Shown piece after piece: positions 34,603 through 43,872 of a DNA stretch of 64,000 nt; positions within the stretch are counted from its first letter, which is position 1; the number at the start of each line of letters is the position of its first letter. The DNA comes from Maledivibacter sp. GTDB lineage: Bacteria > Bacillota > Clostridia > Peptostreptococcales > Caminicellaceae. Below the pieces are notes generated by a model. The model did no database searches, was not told the origin of the DNA, and saw only the letters and a list, made by a program, of their open reading frames with translations. A program made the translations under genes and the position numbers. The stretch lies in contig JAOASB010000007.1 in assembly GCA_025210375.1 (NCBI GenBank), positions 1-64,000 of the forward strand, in the 5' to 3' direction.

Positions 34603-35967
34603 ATGAATAAATTAAAGAAGTTTTTAAGTGATTATAAAATTTTATTGGCTTCAATCATTACTATAGCTCTCCCTGCTATTGGAGAAATGAGTTTAAATAC
34701 TTTGCTTGGATTAGCCGATACATTGATGATAAGTTGGTTCATTGGGCCAAAGGCTTTATCTGCTGTAGGCTATGCAAATCAAATAGTCTTCACTCTGATA
34801 TTTATTTTTTCTTCCTTCAATACAGGAGCTACTGCAATGATATCAAGGGCCTATGGAGAAAAGGATTATGGCAAGTTGAATCATATAGCAGCACAAGCAG
34901 TTTCCATAAATGTGGTTATAGGATTTATAATTACCATTCTAGCATTCCTATTTGCACAAGAAATTTTCTCCATATATGATATTTCGAAGGAAGTATTTGC
35001 ATTAACATTAGAATATTTCTATATTATCGTATTTGGAATGATATTTATGTTCATATCATTTTCATGTGCAGCCATTTTAAGGGGTTCTGGAAACACTGTT
35101 GCACCAATGGTAATTACAGGAATTGCTAATATTCTTAATATTTTTGGAAATTATGTGTTGATCACAGGCTTTGGTCCCTTTCCCCAGTTGGGTATTGCAG
35201 GGGCGGCATGGTCTACCACTATTTCAAGAATGATAGGTGTCATTTTATATGTAAACATTCTATTTATTAAGAAGTCCCAAATACGTATCAGATTAAAGGA
35301 TATGAAAATCACAAAAAATGTATTGAGACCATTATGGAACCTAAGTTATCCAGGTGCTATTGAACAAGCATTGATGCAGATTTCTTTTGTTATAGTGGGA
35401 ATTATTGTATCAAAATTAGATACAAATTCCGAGGCTGCCTTTCGTATACTAATTAACATCGAATCCATTTCATACATGCCCGCGGTGGGCTTGTCAATAG
35501 CTTGTGCAACATTGGTGGGTAAGGCACTTGGAGAAAAAAATATTGAGAAGGCATCGGATACAGGATATGCTGCATCTGCCCTTGGAGTACTATGGGGTAT
35601 TTTTATGGGAACAATATTTTTTATATTTCCAAATAACCTATTAAGTTTCTTTACATGGGACAATAAAATTATTTTACTTTCAATAACAACTATGTATTTT
35701 ATGGGAATTAACCAGCCTTTTTTAAATTTCATGATTGTTATGTCAGGGGCACTTAGGGGGGCAGGAGATACAAGGGGAGTCATGATTATAACGTCTCTTA
35801 GAGTCTGGATTATGTTTATTCCTTTAACATATTTATTTATTATAATATTAAATAATGGTGTAGAGGGCGTATGGTATGGAGAGATAATATCATTCCTTGT
35901 TTTCTGTATGGTGATGTTCAGGAGATTTAAAAGTAAAAAATGGACACAAATCAAAATAGATTCATAA
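34603..35967 (+). CDS. MATE family multidrug/cation antiporter
   Basis: The 454-residue inner-membrane exporter has twelve predicted helices in two homologous halves. The first has LPAIGEMSLNTLLGLADTLM and the second LSYPGAIEQALMQISF, each beginning with the family's conserved proline helix. It exports drugs or metabolites using a Na+ or H+ gradient. The substrate cannot be read from sequence. ATG follows AAGAAAGTG, a weak ribosome site. Confidence 0.9.
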   Translation: MNKLKKFLSDYKILLASIITIALPAIGEMSLNTLLGLADTLMISWFIGPKALSAVGYANQIVFTLIFIFSSFNTGATAMISRAYGEKDYGKLNHIAAQAVSINVVIGFIITILAFLFAQEIFSIYDISKEVFALTLEYFYIIVFGMIFMFISFSCAAILRGSGNTVAPMVITGIANILNIFGNYVLITGFGPFPQLGIAGAAWSTTISRMIGVILYVNILFIKKSQIRIRLKDMKITKNVLRPLWNLSYPGAIEQALMQISFVIVGIIVSKLDTNSEAAFRILINIESISYMPAVGLSIACATLVGKALGEKNIEKASDTGYAASALGVLWGIFMGTIFFIFPNNLLSFFTWDNKIILLSITTMYFMGINQPFLNFMIVMSGALRGAGDTRGVMIITSLRVWIMFIPLTYLFIIILNNGVEGVWYGEIISFLVFCMVMFRRFKSKKWTQIKIDS

Positions 35968-35969
35968 AA

Positions 35970-35997
35970 AAATAGAAAGTCCAAAGACTTTCTATTT
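35970..35997. terminator. Bidirectional terminator
   Basis: AAATAGAAAGTC and GACTTTCTATTT form a 12-bp stem around CAAA, with A and T tracts outside. It serves the converging MATE and CarA-like genes. Confidence 0.85.
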
Positions 35998-36312
35998 TTA
36001 TACTGGTATAAATGTTTTTAAATCATAAACATGATATTCAATGGGTAAAGAATCAGTTACAATTTTACCTTGAAGCATATTATTATCCTCAACCATTGAT
36101 TTTAAGCTTTGAAAATCTATATCCGATAGTAAAACATCACCTAGGGAATCATTAGGCCCATTAACTATGAAACCATAATTCCCAGTTTCTTTACATTTTA
36201 ATTTGATGGCTCCTTGATTGTCTAGTATTACATTTCCAAGAACATTTTTTGTTTGACTAATGATTTTACCTTTAAACATAGTACCATTTTCTAATAATAA
36301 ATAGCCTTTCAT
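35998..36312 (-). CDS. Orphan protein resembling the N-terminal domain of carbamoyl-phosphate synthase small subunit
   Basis: The 104-residue product begins MKGYLLLENGTMFKGKII, very close to the usual start of CarA. TGNYGFIVNGPND aligns with the IGNYG region later in the CarA N-terminal domain. The TGYQE segment between them is missing and there is no glutaminase domain, so it cannot make ammonia from glutamine. No carB or pyrimidine or arginine gene is nearby. It may be a stand-alone beta-barrel binding a partner. The start was set at ATG with GAGGAGG upstream; 22 further codons in the long frame lack a ribosome site. Confidence 0.65.
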   Translation of the reverse strand: MKGYLLLENGTMFKGKIISQTKNVLGNVILDNQGAIKLKCKETGNYGFIVNGPNDSLGDVLLSDIDFQSLKSMVEDNNMLQGKIVTDSLPIEYHVYDLKTFIPV

Positions 36313-36494
36313 TTTTTTACCTCCTCTTATTTTTGTTTCACTGAACAAATTTAATAAAAAAGAGTATAATTTATACAACGTTGTGTATAAATATACATTA
36401 GCCTTTCATAAAATTATATCATAACTGAGAATTTTTTCAAGAACTTTTATAAAATTCATAAAAAATTTCCAAAATAGATTATAATATAAGGATA

Positions 36495-36647
36495 GAGCAA
36501 ATCGCATAATTACTTTCTATAAAAACCATCTACCACATGTAGTTTTAAAATCCCTATATCATCAAATATGCTTATATCTTAAGTAATTAAATTAAGGATG
36601 ATATTCCCATATTAGGTTTTGCCAAGTAAGAGTTATGCAATTTCCTC
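36495..36647. repeat. Family 1 MITE-like element, long form
   Basis: The ends GAGCAAATCGCATAATTAC and AGTTATGCAATTTCCTC are inverted. The interior is nearly identical to the copies at 33514 and 46596. No clear target duplication is present. It ends about 20 bp before the ribosome site of the response-regulator gene. Confidence 0.85.
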
Positions 36648-36683
36648 AACAATTAAGAAATTGCTTTAAAGGAGGGATTTAAT

Positions 36684-37373
36684 TTGAATAAAAATATAAA
36701 AATCATGGTTGTGGATGATGATGAAAATATTGCCGAATTAATATGCCTGTATCTTAATAAAGAGGGATATGAGACGAAGAAGTATTTTAGTGGAGTAGAG
36801 GCACTAAAAAAATTCAATATATTTACTCCAGATTTAATAATTTTAGATATCATGCTTCCAGAAATAGACGGATATGATGTATGTACAGAAATTAGGAAAA
36901 AAAGCTCTGTGCCTATAATAATGCTTACAGCGAAGGGTGAAACCTTTGACAAGGTTCTAGGGCTGGAGCTGGGAGCAGATGATTATATAGTCAAACCCTT
37001 TGATTCAAAGGAATTACTGGCTAGGGTAAAGGCCGTACTTAGAAGATACAGGTCAAAAAATATTGATAATAAGCAATTAGTAATCCCTAATTTGACTATA
37101 GATCTATCGGATTACTCAATTATATACCACGGAAAAAAAGTTGAAATACCACCAAAGGAGTTAGAACTTCTATACTTTTTAGCATCTAATCCAAATCAAG
37201 TTTTTACGAGGGAACAAATCCTTGACAATGTTTGGGGATATGATTTTATAGGGGAGACAAGAACTGTAGATGTGCATATAAAAAGGCTAAGAGAAAAGTT
37301 GAATAATAATGACCCATGGGAAATAAAGACGGTTTGGAGTGTAGGATATAAGTTTAACCTAGATTATTCATAG
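36684..37373 (+). CDS. OmpR/PhoB-family response regulator
   Basis: The 229-residue product has a receiver (VVDDDENIAEL, phospho-acceptor in LIILDIMLPEIDG, the conserved Lys in IVKPFDSKELLARV) and a winged-helix domain from about 132 with REQILDNVWGYDF and TVDVHIKRLREKL. It starts at TTG with AAAGGAGGG upstream. It lies 72 bp before a sensor kinase, and an HtrA protease gene follows. This arrangement suggests envelope-stress control. Confidence 0.93.
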   Translation: MNKNIKIMVVDDDENIAELICLYLNKEGYETKKYFSGVEALKKFNIFTPDLIILDIMLPEIDGYDVCTEIRKKSSVPIIMLTAKGETFDKVLGLELGADDYIVKPFDSKELLARVKAVLRRYRSKNIDNKQLVIPNLTIDLSDYSIIYHGKKVEIPPKELELLYFLASNPNQVFTREQILDNVWGYDFIGETRTVDVHIKRLREKLNNNDPWEIKTVWSVGYKFNLDYS

Positions 37374-37445
37374 GAAGTTTAAAAATATTTAGGGGAGTTT
37401 TAAATTTTCTATGAATAATGTGGGTTATGATGAGGTGATATTGAG

Positions 37446-38855
37446 TTGAGGTCACTATTTGGAAAAATGTTTATTATATATATAGTTGTAATTTTGATTA
37501 GCTTTATAGCATTGATATCCATTTTATCCACTACATTTGAAGATTATTTTATGAGCCAAAAAGAAAAATCATTGATTGGGCAGTGTGAAAAAATTCAGAA
37601 GCAATATTCTCTGGTTTATGAAAAAGGACCAAGGTATATCGATAGCTTGAAGGATGAAATGGAAGCTTTGGATAAATATCTGGATGCTCGAATATGGTGG
37701 GTGAATAGAAGTGGAGAGATTTATGTTGATCCAGAGTTGGAAAATACTACATGGTTGGGAGAAAAACTGCCCTATGAAGAAATAGAAGAAGTATTTAAGG
37801 GATATATCATAAAAAGAAAGGGTAGATTTAGGAATTATTTCGAAGAGCCTGTACTAACTATTGGATATCCAATTATAATTGATAATAAAGTTGTTTTAGC
37901 ATTATTTATGCATTCTTCAATTCCAGAAATTAAAAGAACAGTGTCAGATGTCTACAGGATAGCCATAACTGGTCTAATCTTTTCAATATTGATAGCGTGT
38001 ATAGCAGCATTTTTCTTGTCCAAGAATTTGAATAAGGATATTAAAAATCTAAATGAGGCCGTTAGGTTTGTTTCAAAGGGTAATTTTGAAAAACGGTTGA
38101 CTATTAGGAGAAAGGATGAGCTAGGACAGCTGGCAGAGAATTTTAATTGTATGGCTGTGGAGCTAAATAAATTAGAGGAGCTAAGAAGAACCTTTATATC
38201 AAATTTATCCCATGATATTCGTTCGCCCCTTACTTCTATTAAGGGCTTTCTACAGGCGATTCTCGATGGAACTATTCCTAAAGACAAGCAGGATAACTAC
38301 TTAAGAATCGCTTTAAGGGAAAGTGAAAGATTAACTAAGATGACTAATGATATCTTGGATTTATCTAAAATGGAGGGTGGCCAGCTGGAGCTTTGTAGAA
38401 CGGAGTTTAGCATAAATAGTTTATTGATTAATGAAATAGAAAAGCATGAAACTAGGTTATTAGATAAAAATATACATGTAGAATTTGATTTGTTTGAGGG
38501 AAATGATTTAGTTAATGGGGATATAGAACAGATTACGAGGGTTGTATACAATCTCGTTGACAATGCCATTAAATTTGTAGATCAAAGTGGTAAAATCAGT
38601 TTTAGAACGGTACTTAGAAAAGATAAAGTTCATGTGTCAATAAAAAATACAGGGAATATAATTAATGGGGATGAGATGATATATATATGGCATAGATTCC
38701 ATAAGTCTGATAAATCAAGGGGGGAAGACAGGAGGGGTTCAGGTCTGGGATTGTCCATAGTAAAGGCTATCATTAAAAACCATGGAGAAGATATAACTGT
38801 AAAGAGTAGTAAAGAACAAGGGACGGTTTTCACTTTCACATTGACCACAAAGTAA
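37446..38855 (+). CDS. Membrane sensor histidine kinase
   Basis: The 469-residue kinase has helix 1 (about 7-27), an extracytoplasmic sensor region, helix 2 (about 172-193), HAMP, a HisKA domain with SNLSHDIRSPLTSIKG (phospho-His near residue 258) and a HATPase domain with NLVDNAIKF and GSGLGLSIVKAI. It starts at TTG after GAGGTGAT. It should phosphorylate the response regulator upstream. Confidence 0.93.
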   Translation: MRSLFGKMFIIYIVVILISFIALISILSTTFEDYFMSQKEKSLIGQCEKIQKQYSLVYEKGPRYIDSLKDEMEALDKYLDARIWWVNRSGEIYVDPELENTTWLGEKLPYEEIEEVFKGYIIKRKGRFRNYFEEPVLTIGYPIIIDNKVVLALFMHSSIPEIKRTVSDVYRIAITGLIFSILIACIAAFFLSKNLNKDIKNLNEAVRFVSKGNFEKRLTIRRKDELGQLAENFNCMAVELNKLEELRRTFISNLSHDIRSPLTSIKGFLQAILDGTIPKDKQDNYLRIALRESERLTKMTNDILDLSKMEGGQLELCRTEFSINSLLINEIEKHETRLLDKNIHVEFDLFEGNDLVNGDIEQITRVVYNLVDNAIKFVDQSGKISFRTVLRKDKVHVSIKNTGNIINGDEMIYIWHRFHKSDKSRGEDRRGSGLGLSIVKAIIKNHGEDITVKSSKEQGTVFTFTLTTK

Positions 38856-38866
38856 GGCAGATTTAA

Positions 38867-38999
38867 AAAATAAACTGATCATCTTACTCGTATTTTTGAT
38901 TATTTTTATCCATACTCAATCACTTGCATACAGTGAGTAGGACTGTGGCCGAGTGCCTATAAAATAATCAAAATTACTTCGTAAGCTGACTTGTTTATA
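38867..38999. repeat. Family 4 MITE-like inverted repeat
   Basis: The left end, AAATAAACTGATCA followed by TTTTTGATTATTTT, is the imperfect inverse of the right end, AAAATAATCAAAATTACTTC then CTGACTTGTTTAT. The other full copy is at 53432-53562. Confidence 0.65.
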
Positions 39000-39113
39000 T
39001 TCTTCATATTCCTAATATAACTAAAATGAATTTGTTTACAAACTATTCATATTTTCTTAAACTTTATTATTTATTATATAAATATAGAACCCAAGGGTTA
39101 AGGAGGTATATAT

Positions 39114-40331
39114 ATGTTTAAGGATAAAAATGAATTTCTAAGTGATTGTAAAGAGATAGTTGAAGTAAGAACTACGCCTATTAAGAAAAGGAGATCATTT
39201 AAAAATATCTTGATATTTGGGATTATTTTTTCAATGGTAGGGGGTTTTTCAGTAGGTGCAGGTTATAAATTTAGTGAAAGCTACTTATGGAAGTATGATC
39301 AAGACAATGAGGTCGTAAAGGAGAATAAGCAGACAGAAATTATCGATTCCTCACTGGTACAAAGGGTAAATTATAATAGGACTAGTTCATCTATAGCTGA
39401 TATTGCCCAGGAGGTAGGACCTTCAATAGTAGCTATCACAAGTAAGGTTAAAGTAAGGGATTGGTTTGATAATCAATACCTTCAGGAGGGTCAAGGGTCA
39501 GGGGTTATATTTGAAGTAGGCGATAAGGATGTTATGATTGTAACAAATGAGCATGTTGTAAATGGGGCGGCAGAAGTAATGGTTACTTTATATGATAATA
39601 AGAAGGTACCAGCTTCCATAATTGGAATTGATTCAGAAACAGACCTAGCCGTATTGAAGATAGATAAAAAACATATACCAAAAGAAATATTAGGAAAAGT
39701 TATGGCTGCAAAATTTGGAGATTCCGAAGCTTTAAGGGTTGGGGAAACAGCTATAGCTATGGGAAATCCAATGGGATATAACGATACAGTAACAGTTGGA
39801 GTTATCAGTGCTTTGAACAGGGAATTACAGCTTCCCGATAAGAAGCTAAAGCTAGTTCAAACCGATGCAGCCATAAACCCAGGAAATAGCGGAGGAGCCC
39901 TTGTGAATAGTAATGGAGAAGTTGTTGGAATAAATACCATTAAGATTGCCGATACAAAGGTTGAGGGAATAGGATTTGCTATACCAATCAATTCAGTTAA
40001 GCCTATTATTAATGAACTTGCGAAGAAGGGTTCTATATCAAGACCATTTCTTGGAATAGTAGGAAAGGATATTGATCAAAGTACATCTGAGCTTTATGAA
40101 TTACCTATAGGTATATTTATTGCCGATGTAATGGAAAAAAGTGCTGCAGATGTGGCTGGGATTAAAAGAGGCGATGTAATAATTGAATTTGAAGGCGAAA
40201 AAATATTTTCAATGGAGCAGTTAAGTAAGTTGATAAAAGAGAGAAAAGTTGGAGATCAGGTTACTATAAAAATTATTAGAAATGGTAAAGAGAAAAAAGA
40301 ATTGAAGGCAGTTCTACAAGAAAAAAGCTAG
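39114..40331 (+). CDS. HtrA/DegP-type membrane-anchored serine protease
   Basis: The 405-residue S1C protease degrades or senses misfolded envelope proteins. One N-terminal membrane anchor (about 29-52) is followed by the trypsin-like domain with His in IVTNEHVVNGA, Asp in ETDLAVLKI and Ser in NPGNSGGALV. One PDZ domain follows (about 300-400). The catalytic triad is complete. ATG follows AAGGAGG. The two-component system just upstream is the obvious regulator, as in CssRS-HtrA systems. Confidence 0.93.
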   Translation: MFKDKNEFLSDCKEIVEVRTTPIKKRRSFKNILIFGIIFSMVGGFSVGAGYKFSESYLWKYDQDNEVVKENKQTEIIDSSLVQRVNYNRTSSSIADIAQEVGPSIVAITSKVKVRDWFDNQYLQEGQGSGVIFEVGDKDVMIVTNEHVVNGAAEVMVTLYDNKKVPASIIGIDSETDLAVLKIDKKHIPKEILGKVMAAKFGDSEALRVGETAIAMGNPMGYNDTVTVGVISALNRELQLPDKKLKLVQTDAAINPGNSGGALVNSNGEVVGINTIKIADTKVEGIGFAIPINSVKPIINELAKKGSISRPFLGIVGKDIDQSTSELYELPIGIFIADVMEKSAADVAGIKRGDVIIEFEGEKIFSMEQLSKLIKERKVGDQVTIKIIRNGKEKKELKAVLQEKS

Positions 40332-40429
40332 AGATATTATTTATAAATCAAGGGCTTCTATTATCACATAGAAGGCATATAAAATCAAAAAATATTTTAT
40401 ATAAAAGCTTATAAATATTCAAAAAAATG

Positions 40430-40459
40430 TTGATTTTAATAGTAAATTTATGTTAGAAT
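40430..40459 (+). promoter_or_regulatory. Promoter of the glycine riboswitch transcript
   Basis: TTGATT (40430-40435) and TAGAAT (40454-40459) are separated by 18 bp, about 70 bp before the aptamer. Confidence 0.55.
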
Positions 40460-40528
40460 CAATTTTATAAAACTTAATATTCTGGTTGAAGATAGTGGAA
40501 GTAGTAATTATGACCGTTATTGGACAGA

Positions 40529-40608
40529 CCTCTGGAGAGACTCGTCTGAGCACCGAAGGGGAAAACCAAAGAAAGTATTGGTGAAACTCTCAGGTAAAAG
40601 GACAGGGG
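40529..40608 (+). ncRNA. Glycine riboswitch, single aptamer
   Basis: The conserved blocks of the gcvT-type aptamer are present in order: GGAGAGACTC, GAGCACCGAAGGGG and AAACTCTCAGGTAAAAGGAC. P1 can form between CCTCT (40529-40533) and AGGGG (40604-40608). Only one aptamer is present instead of the usual tandem. A glycine-binding role follows from the family. The next gene is an ACT-domain protein 390 bp downstream, beyond two repeat elements and a terminator. Confidence 0.88.
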
Positions 40609-40665
40609 AAATATATGAAGGATTTTTATAAAAGTTTTTGTTATTAAATAGAAGCTTTATAAATA

Positions 40666-40783
40666 GAGCAAATTGCATAATTACTTTCTATAAAAACCAT
40701 CTACTACATGTAGTTTTAAAATCCTCAAAGCTATACCATATATATTATGCAATTCTGCCAAGTAGGAGTTATGCAATTTCCTC
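40666..40783. repeat. Family 1 MITE-like element, short form, in the riboswitch leader
   Basis: The ends GAGCAAATTGCATAATTAC and AGTTATGCAATTTCCTC are inverted. The flanks are AATA and AATT, a near-match to a 4-bp duplication. It lies between the glycine aptamer and the downstream terminator. Confidence 0.82.
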
Positions 40784-40796
40784 AATTAAGATTCTT

Positions 40797-40900
40797 TATA
40801 GAGATTCCAGTCAAAACTTTAATTTATACATATCAAAAATCCCCAGAAACATCGGATATTTTCCTATATATAAATTAAGATTTACTTGGAACTCTCTTTA
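40797..40900. repeat. Family 2 palindromic element in the riboswitch leader
   Basis: It begins TATAGAGATTCCAG, has AACATCGGATATTTT in the centre and ends ACTTGGAACTCTCTTTA. It follows 13 bp after the family 1 copy. Confidence 0.78.
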
Positions 40901-40917
40901 ATTGAAATATATTTTCC

Positions 40918-40950
40918 AGAGACTATATCGTTATGATTTAGTCTCTTTTT
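40918..40950 (+). terminator. Terminator, possible expression platform of the glycine riboswitch
   Basis: AGAGACTA (40918-40925) pairs with TAGTCTCT (40939-40946) and runs into T's. Its 3' arm AGTCTCT is also complementary to AGAGACT inside the aptamer (40535-40541), so aptamer folding and termination could compete. Confidence 0.75.
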
Positions 40951-40996
40951 ATGTTTGAAAGTAAAGGTTGTGATTAAAAAAAAGGAGAGGATCTGA

Positions 40997-41266
40997 ATGA
41001 AAGCAGTTATTACTGTTATAGGAAAGGACAAAATTGGTATTATATCTGAAGTTACGTCGGTATTGGCGGAGAAGAATGCTAATGTTTTAGATATAAGTCA
41101 AACTATATTGCAGGATTATTTTACTATGATAATGATTGTGGAGCTTGAAAAAATGGATATTCACTTTATGGAGTTAAAGGAGAAGCTTGAGATTGTGGGC
41201 AAAAAAATAGGAATGTCAGTCAAGATACAGCATGAAGATATATTTAATGCCATGCATAAAATTTAA
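40997..41266 (+). CDS. Stand-alone ACT-domain protein (UPF0237 type)
   Basis: The 89-residue product is a single ACT domain: GKDKIGIISEVTSVLAEKNANVLDIS in part (residues 8-33), then two strands ending in VKIQHEDIF. ACT domains commonly bind amino acids. It is 19 bp before the DUF711 gene and this pair recurs widely in Firmicutes and archaea, which suggests that it is the sensor subunit. ATG follows AAAGGAGAGG. It lies downstream of a glycine riboswitch and terminator. Confidence 0.85.
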   Translation: MKAVITVIGKDKIGIISEVTSVLAEKNANVLDISQTILQDYFTMIMIVELEKMDIHFMELKEKLEIVGKKIGMSVKIQHEDIFNAMHKI

Positions 41267-41285
41267 TGCCAGGAGATGAAATACT

Positions 41286-42644
41286 ATGAGTAAGTTCAAT
41301 AATATAATGGAAACCATAAAAATGATTGAGAAGGAAAAGCTTGATATCAGAACCATTACTATGGGAATATCACTATTAGATTGCTGCGATCCAGATGGGA
41401 AAAAGGCTAGAAGAAAAATATACGATAAAATAGTTAGATATGCCGAGAAATTAGTAGAGACTGGAGAAATCATTGAAACTAAATATGGTATACCCATAAT
41501 AAATAAAAGAATATCTGTAACACCTATCTCCCTTATTGCAGGGGCAAGTAGTGATGATAACTATGTTGAGTTTGCAAAGACCCTTGATAAAGCTGCAAAG
41601 GCTGTAGGAGTTAATTTCATAGGAGGATTTTCAGCCCTTGTGCAAAAAGGCTATTCCAAGGGCGATAGGATACTGATAGATTCCATACCCCAGGCCCTTG
41701 CCGAGACGGAAAGAGTATGTTCTTCCGTAAATATTGGAGATACTAAATCGGGAATAAATATGGATGCCGTAAGGGATATGGGGGAAATAATTAAAAAAAC
41801 TGCCTATTTGACCAGGAAAAATGATAGTATAGGCTGTGCAAAGCTCGTTGTTTTTGCCAATGCAGTGGAGGATAATCCCTTTATGGCGGGAGCGTTCCAT
41901 GGAGTTGGGGAAGCTGAGTGCATAATAAATGTTGGAGTAAGTGGGCCAGGAGTAGTTAAGGCAGCCCTTGAGAAGGTAAGGGGTGAGAGCTTCGATGTTG
42001 TAGCTGATACTATAAAGAAAACTGCATTCAAGATAACCAGAGCCGGTCAATTGGTTGCCATGGAAGCTTCAAGGATGTTAAATGTCCCCTTTGGAATACT
42101 GGACTTATCCTTAGCACCCACGCCAGCTGTTGGAGATAGTGTTGCAAGGATATTGGAAGAAATGGGTATTGAAAGCTGTGGAGGGCATGGAACTACGGCA
42201 GCTTTAGCATTATTAAATGATGCAGTCAAAAAGGGAGGTATCATGGCATCATCCCATGTAGGGGGATTAAGCGGAGCATTTATTCCTGTAAGTGAAGATG
42301 AAGGTATGATTAATGCAGTGAAGGCTGGTTCTATCAATTTAGAAAAGCTAGAGGCCATGACATGTGTTTGCTCCGTTGGACTTGACATGATAGCAATTCC
42401 CGGGGATACACCAGAAACTACTATATCGGCAATTATAGCCGATGAAGCCGCCATAGGAGTTATAAATAAAAAGACCACTGCAGTAAGGTTAATACCCGTT
42501 CATGGGAAGGGACTAGGCGAAGAGGTAGTATTTGGAGGACTTTTAGGTACAGCGCCCATTATGGCTGTGAGTAAGTTTTCAAGTGCCGATTTTGTAATGA
42601 GAGGTGGCAGAATTCCAGCTCCCGTCCATAGCTTTAAGAACTAA
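41286..42644 (+). CDS. DUF711/UPF0210 (PFL-like) family protein
   Basis: The 452-residue cytosolic protein belongs to the UPF0210 family, whose members are distantly related to glycyl-radical enzymes but of unproven function. Visible family features are the N-terminal [14 protein letters not shown] block, [10 protein letters not shown] near residue 114, [12 protein letters not shown] near 217, [19 protein letters not shown] near 300 and the C-terminal [11 protein letters not shown]. No glycyl-radical motif (RVxGY) is seen. It is translated right after the ACT gene (AGGAGAT before ATG). Amino acid, perhaps glycine, metabolism is inferred from context only. Confidence 0.88.
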   Translation: MSKFNNIMETIKMIEKEKLDIRTITMGISLLDCCDPDGKKARRKIYDKIVRYAEKLVETGEIIETKYGIPIINKRISVTPISLIAGASSDDNYVEFAKTLDKAAKAVGVNFIGGFSALVQKGYSKGDRILIDSIPQALAETERVCSSVNIGDTKSGINMDAVRDMGEIIKKTAYLTRKNDSIGCAKLVVFANAVEDNPFMAGAFHGVGEAECIINVGVSGPGVVKAALEKVRGESFDVVADTIKKTAFKITRAGQLVAMEASRMLNVPFGILDLSLAPTPAVGDSVARILEEMGIESCGGHGTTAALALLNDAVKKGGIMASSHVGGLSGAFIPVSEDEGMINAVKAGSINLEKLEAMTCVCSVGLDMIAIPGDTPETTISAIIADEAAIGVINKKTTAVRLIPVHGKGLGEEVVFGGLLGTAPIMAVSKFSSADFVMRGGRIPAPVHSFKN

Positions 42645-42683
42645 TAAATATAATTTTAGAAGATCATAAATATAGGTATATAG

Positions 42684-42722
42684 AGCCTGAAACAACACAT
42701 AAAATGTCGTTTCAGGCTTTAT
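42684..42722 (+). terminator. Rho-independent terminator after the DUF711 gene
   Basis: AGCCTGAAAC pairs perfectly with GTTTCAGGCT, followed by TTATATATTTT. Confidence 0.85.
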
Positions 42723-42863
42723 ATATTTTCACAATCCTTATGAAAAAGCTGAGCAATTGAACAATTATATATTTTTCAAATATAGGGGAACTTTAAATGC
42801 ATTTCATTATTAATTGATAATATAAATCATAGAAATGAATTGATTTTCTACTCTTTTAATACA

Positions 42864-42892
42864 TTGTAACAACAAAGCTAGCATAATAATAT
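42864..42892 (+). promoter_or_regulatory. Candidate promoter of the cation efflux gene
   Basis: TTGTAA (42864-42869) and TAATAT (42887-42892) are separated by 17 bp, 42 bp before the start codon. Confidence 0.5.
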
Positions 42893-42933
42893 AATAATAG
42901 TGGGTAAATATCAATTGATAATGGGGTGGTGAG

Positions 42934-43872
42934 TTGAATAATATAAGTACCTTATCAGATGATGAAAGATATAGATTCGGAAATAAGATAACATGGATTA
43001 CAGTTATAATTAATATCATCTTGGCAGTAGTAAAGGTTGGGGCAGGGATACTGTTTAATTCCACCGCGATATTAGCCGATGGAGTCCATACTATTTCCGA
43101 TGTGGGAAGTTCTATTGGTATAATTTTAGGATTCTTTATTTCAAAGAAACCCGAGGATAAGGAGCATCAATATGGACACGAAAAAGCAGAATCCATAGCG
43201 GGTTTTGTATTGGCTATTTTTTTGACTGCTGTAGGAGTAAATATAGGATATTCAGCATTTAAAATAATCATAATAGGAAAAACAGAGGTCCCAGGTATTT
43301 TAGCGGCATGGATTGCTGGGGGCTCTATATTCGTAAAGGAAATACAATTTAGAATAGCGATGTACGGAGGAAAAAGAATAAATAGTAATGCCCTTATAGC
43401 AGATGCTTGGCATCATCGTTCCGATGCCCTATCTTCTATTGCTGCATTAGTAGGTATAATTGGAGCAAGGATGGGATATGTCTTTTTAGATCCTCTAGCG
43501 GCTTTGATAGTATCAGCGATAATCATAAAAATAGGAGTGGAGCTATTTATACAAGGATATAATGAGCTTATGGATATATCCATAGGGGAAGAAGCGTTAC
43601 AGGATATAGTCAATAAAATACTTTGTCATAAAGAGATAATAAACATAAATAAAATTAGAACAAGAAAACATGGACCAAAGGTGTTTGTAGATATTAAGAT
43701 ATGCGTAGATCCCGGTATTACAATTTTAAAGGGGGATACTATATCCCATGAAGTAGAGGGGATAGTATATGATAACCTAGATAATGTGAAAGAAGTGTTG
43801 ATATCCATAAGGCCCTGCAAAAATATAAAGAAGGGTCAATGTCTATCATGTGAAAACAATAGTTTTAAATAG
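42934..43872 (+). CDS. Cation diffusion facilitator (CDF) metal exporter
   Basis: The 312-residue transporter has six membrane helices. Metal-site motifs are ADGVHTISDVGSS in helix 2 and ADAWHHRSDALSS in helix 5, i.e. two HxxxD motifs. A C-terminal cytosolic domain with a CxxC-like end (KGQCLSCENN) follows. It exports Zn, Fe, Mn or a similar cation by proton antiport; the exact metal is not certain. It starts at TTG after GGTGAG. It is monocistronic. Confidence 0.9.
   Translation: MNNISTLSDDERYRFGNKITWITVIINIILAVVKVGAGILFNSTAILADGVHTISDVGSSIGIILGFFISKKPEDKEHQYGHEKAESIAGFVLAIFLTAVGVNIGYSAFKIIIIGKTEVPGILAAWIAGGSIFVKEIQFRIAMYGGKRINSNALIADAWHHRSDALSSIAALVGIIGARMGYVFLDPLAALIVSAIIIKIGVELFIQGYNELMDISIGEEALQDIVNKILCHKEIININKIRTRKHGPKVFVDIKICVDPGITILKGDTISHEVEGIVYDNLDNVKEVLISIRPCKNIKKGQCLSCENNSFK

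Noticed and set aside
35346..35984. 212-codon frame antisense to the MATE gene
   Set aside because: It is a shadow of a conserved transporter frame, with no initiation signal and no recognisable product.
40347..40375. Terminator after htrA
   Set aside because: GCTTCTAT/ATAGAAG can pair, but the stem is short and lacks a T run, so it was not listed.
40638..40901. 87-codon plus-strand frame between the glycine riboswitch and ACT gene
   Set aside because: It consists entirely of family 1 and family 2 element sequence; no ribosome site.
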